This document shows, one piece after another, positions 17,797-24,383 of a stretch of 64,000 bases of DNA. The translations under genes and the position numbers were made by a program. Numbering within the stretch: the stretch's first letter is position 1; the number at the start of each line of letters is the position of its first letter. The stretch is from Candidatus Magnetocorallium paracelense (lineage in GTDB: Bacteria > Nitrospirota > Thermodesulfovibrionia > Thermodesulfovibrionales > Magnetobacteriaceae). The notes below the pieces were generated by a model. It ran no database searches. It saw only the letters and a program-made list of their open reading frames with translations, and had not been told where the DNA came from. The stretch covers positions 1 through 64,000 of the forward strand of contig JAREWP010000036.1 of assembly GCA_029001845.1 (NCBI GenBank), written 5' to 3'.

Positions 17797-17818
17797 AGGC
17801 CCAGATATGAGTATTTTG

Positions 17819-17878
17819 CTCTAACAATGAGTTGAGCGGTGTAGCGATAGCGGAGTCCGCTCAAACGACTGGTTATCT
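17819..17878 (-). other. attC site
   Basis: Plus-strand boxes CTCTAAC and GTTATCT; inner boxes TTGAGCGG and CCGCTCAA are exact complements around a 19-base centre that is itself partly paired. It resembles the site at 8176-8235 closely. It ends the PIN-toxin cassette and opens the restriction-modification cassette. Confidence 0.88.
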
Positions 17879-17912
17879 TGCTTCTTGAATAGCTTTGCAA
17901 TGTCTATTTTTC

Positions 17913-18407
17913 TTATTTATTACATTCATCAGCTTCTGTCAAAAATCTATTTATTAAATTTGTTTTAATGTGGAAACCTGTGGTAACTAAATGCTCAAGT
18001 ACTTGTTTAAAAGATTCAATTTTATTTTCTTTTTTGGCACGCAATAGGATACCAACTGTTCCAGTAATTTTGAGATTGTAAATTCTTGCTTTTTGTCTGG
18101 CATCAGCATCATCAAGTAATAATAAATCAGACTTTCTTTCTAAAGATAGGACTATTGCTTCTGATTCGCCTTTGTCTAATTCTGATTCAAGAAGTCGTAA
18201 TAATTTCTGATCACTAACGCTGTGGACTTTTAACCAGTCTGCCTTTCTAATTAGCTCAACCTCTTCATGTTCTTTGCCGTGAATTACGCACTCTTCATAA
18301 ACAGCATTAGGAATTGATATTTTATCGAAAAATTCCTGTAGCAGATGTAGCTTACCAATTTTGGATAGATGAATTATTGGTGAAGAATTACTTACAACTT
18401 CTTGCAT
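17913..18407 (-). CDS. PIN-domain toxin (DUF3368 family)
   Basis: 164 residues. It opens VVSNSSPIIHLSKIGKLHLL with the first acidic-pocket position as in DUF3368 PIN proteins (Asn where many have Asp). Glu in DKGESEAIVLSLE (about 98) and the LLLLDDADARQKARIYNLKI stretch (about 115) give the remaining acidic residues, and GTVGILLRAKKENKI follows. PIN toxins cleave RNA. The start overlaps the antitoxin gene by 20 bases. The pair lies between an attC site and the TIR protein gene. Confidence 0.82.
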   Translation of the reverse strand: MQEVVSNSSPIIHLSKIGKLHLLQEFFDKISIPNAVYEECVIHGKEHEEVELIRKADWLKVHSVSDQKLLRLLESELDKGESEAIVLSLERKSDLLLLDDADARQKARIYNLKITGTVGILLRAKKENKIESFKQVLEHLVTTGFHIKTNLINRFLTEADECNK

Positions 18408-18645
18408 AGCTTATATCTTCATCTGCTTCGCTGTCATAATAATGTCTTGTAATACCACGTTCTGCTAGTCCCTCAATAAATGACCATTTGTTCATATTAG
18501 CAAGTCGTCTGGCAGCTCCCATTGAGAGCATTCCTCTAGCATATAACGTAAATGCAATTTCTTTAGTCAGTTCACTCTCAATTTGTTCTCTAGGAAATTT
18601 TATTGTTCCGAGGATTTCATCAGAAATAGTTACTGTGAGTGACAT
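18388..18645 (-). CDS. UPF0175-type antitoxin
   Basis: 85 residues. EQIESELTKEIAFTLYARGM followed by LSMGAARRLANMNKWSFIEG matches UPF0175, the small helix-turn-helix antitoxins that precede DUF3368 PIN toxins. AAGGAG sits at ideal spacing before the ATG at 18645, stronger than most start sites here. It overlaps the toxin start by 20 bases. The 143 bases upstream (18646-18788) contain no attC I can see and may hold the pair's own promoter. Confidence 0.8.
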   Translation of the reverse strand: MSLTVTISDEILGTIKFPREQIESELTKEIAFTLYARGMLSMGAARRLANMNKWSFIEGLAERGITRHYYDSEADEDISYARSCK

Positions 18646-18788
18646 ATATACTCCTTATTTCAATGCCCTATAAACTTTGTTTCCATTTAGTTTGGTATAT
18701 AAGTAGAAAAAAACTATTTTTTACTTGTTCATTTTTCTTAATATTATTAAATTGATATAACTTTATAAATAATTTTCATAATCAAAGA

Positions 18789-20864
18789 TTAGCCTGATTC
18801 TTTAAAACAATCTCTTATTATTCTAGAAATTTCAACTAATGATTTATTAAGTGCTGGCTCAGATAATGAAGCCAACGGGGTTGATGGGTTTAAGGCTGCT
18901 TGGAACTGCCCAATATCAGTTTCAGAATATAAGCAATAATTAATAGGAATCCATATAATCTTAAGGCCATCCTCTTCAGCGGCCTTAAGAATGGGGGGCA
19001 ATTCGTTTTCAGCTATAAAATCCGATGCTAAAAAGTTTGCACTTACTAGTAGAATAGCTACTTTTGCTCTCGATATTGCTTTAATAATTTCTTCTCGCCA
19101 TTTTAAACCAGCTCTAATTTGGCTATCAACCCAGATACTTATTTCTCTTTTACGAACCAAAGGTTGTAAATGAATTTTTAATATTTCCATCCATTTTTGA
19201 TCCTCGTGACTATAGCTTATAAATATATCATCTCTATATGTCCTTGTTTCATCTTTTGGAAGAGTATTAAAATGCTTACCTTTTGATTCATTTAAAATAT
19301 CAATAATATTTGAACATTCTTCATATGTTAATCCTACTGACTGTATGAATGCTTTAAAGTCTATATGGTTTAAATAATACCTAAATATTGGATCTTCAAT
19401 AGAAAATAATTCAGCACTACCTTCATAATATAAGATCTTTCCAAGTTTACCATCTTTGCCACAGGAATTTATGGTTTTAGTGATTTTTTCCTTATTTGCT
19501 CTGATAGCCAAACCATATTCTTTAGATATTGATGAAATTTCAGAGATAGTAAATTGAAACTTGGGAGAACTTGATATCGATGCTATAATTGCTAAAAAAG
19601 GATACCATTCATCTTTGGTTAAACCTGAATTATGGACAAAAGATGTTAAAAAGGGCAAAAATTGCTCTGATAATTGCTGAATTAAATGCTTTCTAATGTC
19701 CTCAATTCTATACTTCAGGATAGTCAAAGTATCCATCGTTTTTGTAACTTGAGACTCAATGCATATTCTTTGACAAAGATATTGGCATATAAAAAAACTA
19801 TTTGATGAATCATCAATAATTTTTTCTTTATTTAAAATTTCAACAGTCAGCTTCTTTTCTCCTCTCTCTATCAAGTTTTTTAAATCGCTAGGCCTGGGAA
19901 ATGGTATTTTATATATGCCTAACCTTCTACCTAAGTCCGTTGCATTAAAAAGAAGTGCCTGTGCAGAAGTAGATATACCTAACAATATAAAGGAGGAAAC
20001 TTTTTCTCTAGTTCTAAAAACTTTATCTGATAACTGTTTTAATTTTTTACCTAGATTTATCCTGGTTTCAAAGTCAAGTGTATGGAAGTCATCAACAACT
20101 ATAGGAATTTCAATTTTTTTATTTAAAGCTAAATCTAATAGTTCATTAACTCTCTCATTGCTTTCATCATCTAATGAAGAAACAAACAAATAATCTTCAT
20201 CTTCCTTGAAGTTTAGTGAATTCAAAATTTTAGTTAAAAGGCATGTTTTGCCAGAACCTGAGGGGCCAATTATGAGTACATGTTTACCAGGTTGAAGTAT
20301 ATCGCTTTCTACATCACGATAAATTGATGGTTCGATGTATGTATAATCTGGAAAACCAGTATTGCTAAAAACTTCATAGAGCATTGCAGGTCTGGGCGCA
20401 TAACTGGATACTGATTCATCTTCCTTATCTTCCTCTTTAATCCCAGTTTTTACTCTTTGTCCTGTTATACCCCATATCAACCTATTAAGCCCGGAATCTG
20501 AAAATCCTTTACGAAAATCTACCCAACTCATTCCTCTCAAAAAAACTGGTAATTCAACAGTCGAAGGAGAATTTGGCAACAAAACTGGAATAACTGGAAA
20601 CTTTCTTTTTATAAATTCACGTAAAAATGCTTCTAATTCTAAGCTTTGCCATGGTCCAACTCCGCTGCTACCGACGAAAACAGCAGCAGCTTTGATATTT
20701 TCAATTTGATTTTCTAGTTCATTTTGCCACGGTGAACCAGGACGCAACTCCCATTCATCTAACCAAGGTATAATACCTTGCGATTTCAGCTCGGATCCAA
20801 TCTTCTTTACACTTGGTTTATCTTCACTATTATGGCAGAAAAACACATCATATTGTTTATTCAT
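18789..20864 (-). CDS. TIR-ATPase-TIR protein, probable NADase-type defence effector
   Basis: 691 residues. TIR domain 1 covers about 1-125 (YDVFFCHNSEDKPSVKKIGS; IPWLDEWELRPGSPWQNELE; GPWQSLELEAFL with the Glu expected for NAD cleavage). A STAND-like ATPase follows, with Walker A GPSGSGKTCLLTKI (about 200) and Walker B IPIVVDDFHTLDF (about 260), then a winged-helix-like part. A second TIR domain covers about 545-690 (RDDIFISYSHEDQKWMEILK; SIWVDSQIRAGLKWREEII; LASDFIAENELP). Two TIR domains flanking one ATPase is unusual. In bacterial defence, TIR domains destroy NAD+ or make signalling cyclic ADP-ribose forms when the sensor oligomerises. The gene seems intact. Confidence 0.82.
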   Translation of the reverse strand: MNKQYDVFFCHNSEDKPSVKKIGSELKSQGIIPWLDEWELRPGSPWQNELENQIENIKAAAVFVGSSGVGPWQSLELEAFLREFIKRKFPVIPVLLPNSPSTVELPVFLRGMSWVDFRKGFSDSGLNRLIWGITGQRVKTGIKEEDKEDESVSSYAPRPAMLYEVFSNTGFPDYTYIEPSIYRDVESDILQPGKHVLIIGPSGSGKTCLLTKILNSLNFKEDEDYLFVSSLDDESNERVNELLDLALNKKIEIPIVVDDFHTLDFETRINLGKKLKQLSDKVFRTREKVSSFILLGISTSAQALLFNATDLGRRLGIYKIPFPRPSDLKNLIERGEKKLTVEILNKEKIIDDSSNSFFICQYLCQRICIESQVTKTMDTLTILKYRIEDIRKHLIQQLSEQFLPFLTSFVHNSGLTKDEWYPFLAIIASISSSPKFQFTISEISSISKEYGLAIRANKEKITKTINSCGKDGKLGKILYYEGSAELFSIEDPIFRYYLNHIDFKAFIQSVGLTYEECSNIIDILNESKGKHFNTLPKDETRTYRDDIFISYSHEDQKWMEILKIHLQPLVRKREISIWVDSQIRAGLKWREEIIKAISRAKVAILLVSANFLASDFIAENELPPILKAAEEDGLKIIWIPINYCLYSETDIGQFQAALNPSTPLASLSEPALNKSLVEISRIIRDCFKESG

Positions 20865-20887
20865 AGCATTTACCAGTTATTAAATGG

Positions 20888-20936
20888 GTATAACGAGAAC
20901 GTTGAGCAGCTTTGCCTCTCCAACGCCTGGTTATCC
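20888..20936 (-). other. attC site, short
   Basis: Plus-strand boxes GTATAAC and GTTATCC, with inner CGTTG and CAACG boxes around a 16-base loop. It opens the TIR-protein cassette, whose start codon lies about 24 bases away. Confidence 0.65.
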
Positions 20937-21281
20937 TTTATTTTAATGACCACAGCCTTTGTTTTTTTGGCTTGTTATTTTTTTTGTGAAAAAGAACTTG
21001 CTATTTTTGTGTGTAATTCCGTTAGCCAACCCTTTTTATTAGCAACCACCATACGACTTATCAAAGCTCCGAACTTTCACTTACAGCTTAATATAATTCT
21101 GTTGTTTTTTAATTTCTGCCGTTGTCTTTTTCTGTCGTTGTCGTTTTGGTCATTTGTCGTTTACAGTCGTTTGTCTTTTTCAGTTTTTGATTTATTATTT
21201 TTTTTGCCGTTGTTGTTTTAAATTTTTTCTTTTTGTTTTTGTCTGTCAAAGTACAAACAGATCGATTCATCGACTCGCCAC
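20937..21281. other. cassette body without a convincing gene
   Basis: This 345-base stretch lies between two attC sites. The minus strand can be read as a short Lys/Thr-rich frame (TDKNKKKKFKTTTAKKI and similar), but its upstream residues are translated attC and the composition is low-complexity, so I do not call a gene. TTGACA occurs on the minus strand near 21246-21251, which could be a promoter -35 box firing into the TIR cassette. Promoter-bearing or gene-less cassettes are known in large integrons. Confidence 0.4.
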
Positions 21282-21347
21282 TGATAACGGCTGGCTTAAC
21301 CAGAGCCGCGTTTTTCAGCGGCGTCTGCGTTAAAGCCATGGTTAGCT
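21282..21347 (-). other. attC site, classical
   Basis: The best-formed site of the array: plus-strand TGATAAC and GTTAGCT outer boxes, inner GGCTGGCTTAAC and GTTAAAGCCATG, with a GCCGC/GCGGC hairpin at the centre. Inner boxes pair with one unpaired base on one arm. The stop codon of the membrane-protein gene lies inside the right box. Confidence 0.92.
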
Positions 21348-21743
21348 CTTCTTCGGTTCATTTTTTGCAACTTTGAATATGAAAAACAATGCAACAGCAT
21401 CTGCAATAAGATGCAAAATTATATGTATATACCATGCTCCTGCATTTAGTCTTTTTGCTGCAATGTTGAACGCACCCTTTGACACCTCTTTGCCTATTTC
21501 ATAATTTTCATTGTTTAATAGGAACGTCAGTTCACTCAGTGCGCTTGTTGTTTTAAATAGCGCTGACATGTTTATTAATGAAAATAATATAAATGTAACG
21601 CCAATCCCCATTCTCTTATCAGTTGACCATGAGTGTTCCCTTGAAAATATCCACCCAACAACACCAATTAACCCACCGACATAAAATTGCCAGAAGATGA
21701 TCATTTGATCAAAAAGTTTAAATCCAATTTCAATATCTGACAT
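21342..21743 (-). CDS. small integral membrane protein of unknown function
   Basis: 133 residues with three to four predicted membrane helices: about 13-32 (IIFWQFYVGGLIGVVGWIF), 45-64 (MGIGVTFILFSLINMSALF), and 105-125 (IHIILHLIADAVALFFIFKV). The C-terminus is basic (KNEPKKS). I do not recognise a family. Small multi-helix membrane proteins are common in integron cassettes and some act in defence by membrane disruption, but nothing here shows that. It is the only gene between two attC sites; its TAA stop is inside the downstream attC. Confidence 0.65.
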   Translation of the reverse strand: MSDIEIGFKLFDQMIIFWQFYVGGLIGVVGWIFSREHSWSTDKRMGIGVTFILFSLINMSALFKTTSALSELTFLLNNENYEIGKEVSKGAFNIAAKRLNAGAWYIHIILHLIADAVALFFIFKVAKNEPKKS

Positions 21744-21756
21744 TCGATTCTCTGTG

Positions 21757-21846
21757 GGCTAACGATCAGCTCACCGACCGCAGAAAAGCAAAGTGAGCGG
21801 AAGCTAACACCGCTTTTATGCAGTCCGGTGTAGCGCTATGTTATGA
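21757..21846 (-). other. attC site
   Basis: Plus-strand boxes GGCTAAC and GTTATGA, with AGCTCACCG and CGGTGTAGCGCT inner boxes and a 90-bp imperfect hairpin with GTGAGCGG-type internal pairing. It ends the HNH cassette and opens the membrane-protein cassette. Confidence 0.78.
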
Positions 21847-21859
21847 CTTTTTTTGTATT

Positions 21860-23119
21860 TCAAAAAATAGCCATAATTTCACTAAGTTGGCGATGATTTA
21901 TTCTACGAAAAAACGAATTGATTTCACGTATTCCATTATGAAGATTATTTCTTCTCCAATATTGAATATCTTTTCTTAATAAATCTAAATCTATTCGTTC
22001 TGACTTTAAAGCTTTCAGATACCACCACCTTCTTCTTAAATTTATAGGTTTTGTTATATCTGAATCTGTTCCATAACCATTTATAGCAATAAAATTATTT
22101 GTAACTTCCTCCATTTCTTCTATCAAACCAAATGGGAGATTCTCTTGGATAGCAATGATGTCAATTAAATATGATAAGCTTGTATCGGTTTCATACGTTA
22201 ATTTCTCTAGACAACTTCTTGCTAAGTCTAATAATACACTATCTGGTAAATCAATTTTATAAAATTTATTTTTAACTGAAAAACCTCTCATGTTCTTTTC
22301 TAATTCTGAATAATTAGTATAATCTAAACTGTTCTTTTGTTTCTCTTTCATTTGATGTAGAAAGGATTCTTTCTGATCTACTAAAGCTCCTTTAATATCA
22401 CCTTTTATATATTTTTCTGTCGCACGTTGTTGGTACAGCACAGATAAAGCACTTTTAATTTCTTTTAAATAATATGGACTACTTTGGTATTTTTTTAATA
22501 AAGTGTTTGCATACCTGATACCTCTGGCTAAATCAACAAAAGTTGCTCTTGTAAAGCATAATTCTAAAAATAAATTTTCTTTCACATACTCAACTTGAGT
22601 ATTATAATGATCATCCCAGTCAATTATTGGGTTCACAAGCAAATCTTCAAGAAGATTAAACTTGTTCTGTAAACGATAGAATTTCAAATGGTTAAGATGA
22701 ATATAGAGACTCTTGTCATCTACTTGCTGTAATTTTTCCCATTTTAAATCGGGTGGAATATATTGAGAAGTTGCTTTAAATAAAAGTGATGCTGTAGCTC
22801 TTCCTTTTTCAGTAAGCCCAAAAATATTTCCTTTTCCACTCCTTTTTTCTTTGAAATGTTTTTCCCAATCATCTTTTCTAGGATTAAATAATGATACATG
22901 ACTTCCTGAATATGGGTCATACCATTTCGTATGAGATGATTTATTTCTGTTACATCTTGAACAACTTATAGCTAAATTATTAAATTCATCACTTCCACTT
23001 GCTGCCTTTGGAATAATGTGCTCTATCTCATAAGGTAAGCCATATAATAGCCCCTTACAATATTCACAAGAATACTTTGCTCTTAACAAGAGGTAATGTT
23101 TACTTCTTTCAGATAACAT
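21860..23119 (-). CDS. HNH endonuclease-like protein with a long helical C-terminus
   Basis: 419 residues. The N-terminal 70 residues are an HNH domain with zinc-binding CxxC pairs: SCEYCKGLLYGLPYEIEHII (Cys about 18 and 21, catalytic His about 35) and ISCSRCNRNKSSHTKW. The remaining 350 residues are charged and mostly helical, of unknown family; LLVNPIIDWDDHYNTQVEY is a segment seen in other long HNH proteins. The architecture suggests a DNA-cleaving domain steered by a sensor region, as in several defence nucleases, but the target is unknown. It is the first cassette next to the presumed attI side of the integron, the position most recently acquired in active integrons. No strong ribosome binding site is visible. 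Confidence 0.72.
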   Translation of the reverse strand: MLSERSKHYLLLRAKYSCEYCKGLLYGLPYEIEHIIPKAASGSDEFNNLAISCSRCNRNKSSHTKWYDPYSGSHVSLFNPRKDDWEKHFKEKRSGKGNIFGLTEKGRATASLLFKATSQYIPPDLKWEKLQQVDDKSLYIHLNHLKFYRLQNKFNLLEDLLVNPIIDWDDHYNTQVEYVKENLFLELCFTRATFVDLARGIRYANTLLKKYQSSPYYLKEIKSALSVLYQQRATEKYIKGDIKGALVDQKESFLHQMKEKQKNSLDYTNYSELEKNMRGFSVKNKFYKIDLPDSVLLDLARSCLEKLTYETDTSLSYLIDIIAIQENLPFGLIEEMEEVTNNFIAINGYGTDSDITKPINLRRRWWYLKALKSERIDLDLLRKDIQYWRRNNLHNGIREINSFFRRINHRQLSEIMAIF

Positions 23120-23137
23120 ATTTGTTAATCTTAGATT

Positions 23138-23144
23138 TCATAAC
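23138..23144 (-). other. candidate attI/attC crossover box
   Basis: GTTATGA on the minus strand, 18 bases before the HNH start codon, is the core box expected at the border of the first cassette. Its partner boxes are not convincing, so whether this is attI or the remnant of an attC cannot be settled by eye. Apart from this box, 23120-23417 holds nothing recognisable. Confidence 0.3.
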
Positions 23145-23417
23145 AGTTAAGTATGCAGAATCCATGTACATCACAATAGACTGATTCTGTATATTATTTT
23201 TTCATTTACACGCGATACCATATCCTTTTAAGACTTCTTCTTTTTCTAAACATTGATACACAGATTTCTGACCTAGCATTTTGAAACTCATTTTCTTTGA
23301 GTGTGCCATACTGTTGAGATTATGCGCTCATTAGTTTCTCAACTCCGTATTCGCAGTTTTCCTACATAAATTTCTTTATAACAAGTTATTATACGGAAAG
23401 ATAACTACTCATTTGTG

Positions 23418-23679
23418 TTTCTAATATTAGACATTTATGTCTATATACAGAAACTTATTTCTAATAATAGAAACAATGGAAATGTCTAATATTAGAAATT
23501 TCCATGATTTTATGGCTTAGCTGTTCTTTATTTCTATTATTAGAAACTTATGTCTATATATAGAAATTATTTGTATTATTAAAAATTCTTTGAACTTTCC
23601 AATATTAGAAAGTTTTATGATTGCCTGCCTCAATCACCTTTTATTTCTGATATTAGACATTTATTTCTATATTTAGAAA
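23418..23679. repeat. ordered array of ten 16-bp palindromes
   Basis: Ten matches to TTTCTAATATTAGAAA or variants with one to five changes begin at 23418, 23438, 23458, 23483, 23531, 23551, 23571, 23596, 23644 and 23664. Spacing runs 20, 20, 25, 48 and repeats, giving a 113-bp higher-order unit in about 2.4 copies. The sequence between units has drifted (ATGATT is shared), but the spacing has not. The 20-bp pitch puts three sites per unit on nearly one face of the helix. The best reading is a protein-binding array, either an operator or an iteron- or centromere-like site. No protein in the window is an obvious partner. Confidence 0.8.
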
Positions 23680-23681
23680 TT

Positions 23682-23730
23682 AACTCCTGAGCTAAGCCTC
23701 CAGCATAGTTGGGGGCTTAGCTCAGGAGTT
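23682..23730. other. perfect 17-bp hairpin with attC-like ends
   Basis: AACTCCTGAGCTAAGCC and its exact complement enclose a 15-base loop. The outer bases read ATTAAC on the left and GTTATAA on the right, like attC outer boxes. True attC stems have unpaired bases; this one has none, so it may be a transcription terminator (no U tract follows), a structural element, or a modified attC. It lies between the palindrome array and the integrase stub. Confidence 0.5.
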
Positions 23731-23877
23731 ATAAGTTTATGGCGATGATCTTTTTCACTCCTCTCAGGTAAAGGCTGTATGAAGACAGTAAGAGTAAATT
23801 TATCTCCTCAGATTGCAGATAGCCTGACCGGATTCAATTGACTTGATTATTAGTCTGTGTTTTATGGATATTTTTAC

Positions 23878-24168
23878 ATGATTAATATTCCTCAGTACAT
23901 TATCAACAGCTTTGATGATATGTTAGTTAAACGGTCTATATAGCAGCAATATCATAGACACTATAAGAAATGGTTGCGTTATTATCTTGATTTTTGCGGG
24001 AAATATAATCATCAGAACGTTGATAAAACTACTCTACCCTATTTCATCAAAAAAATGCAAGAAAAAAATCAAAATAAATACATGCAAAATCAGGCTGTTC
24101 ATCCTATATATCTTTATTATGAGCAAACAGAGATTATAATTACTCAGGTATTTAAGGCTGAAGACTGA
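23878..24168 (+). pseudogene. intI: integron-type tyrosine recombinase, N-terminal remnant
   Basis: From the ATG at 23878 the frame reads INIPQYIINSFDDMLVKRSI, a TAG at 23941-23943, then QQYHRHYKKWLRYYLDFCGK and YNHQNVDKTTLPYFIKKMQE, ending ...QAVHPIYLYYEQTE before a stop at 24166-24168. The KWLRYYLDFC block and the Gln-Ala...Ile-Tyr-Tyr-Glu block are typical of the N-terminal core-binding domain of integron integrases in environmental bacteria. The catalytic domain with the R-H-R-Y residues is absent. The stub points away from the cassette array with its start facing it, as intI does relative to attI. It is clearly nonfunctional. Confidence 0.75.
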
Positions 24169-24192
24169 GGGCTGAAACAAACAATCAAATGA
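24143..24192. repeat. dispersed repeat B, copy 1 (partial)
   Basis: ACTCAGGTATTTAAGGCTGA followed by a GAAACAAACAATCAAATGAC-like tail. The same order of blocks occurs at 35436-35485, 40256-40350 and 62955-63060. It lies where the integrase remnant loses homology, so the element may have replaced the missing 3' part. The rest of 24193-24383 has no gene. Confidence 0.5.
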
Positions 24193-24383
24193 CTGGGGAG
24201 TGTTGTACAATAAGAACTGACTAAAAGCTTTCGCATGATACAAATAGCCGCCACACAAATTATGCAAATTTTGTTATAATTCTTGAATGTTTTTAAATAT
24301 CCTTTTAACACCAACCGTTAATACCTGCCGAGTGTGAAACATTAGATTAATTCATTCTCTTATTCCATGGAGTCAAATAACCT

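Noticed and set aside
21109-21339. 76-residue Lys/Thr-rich protein gene
   Set aside because: The first 20 residues are translated attC and the rest is low-complexity from an AT-rich stretch. No ribosome site or family match is evident.
23418-23679. CRISPR array
   Set aside because: The repeats are only 16 bp, palindromic and degenerate, and the intervals are 4-32 bp, too short and uneven for spacers. No cas gene is near.
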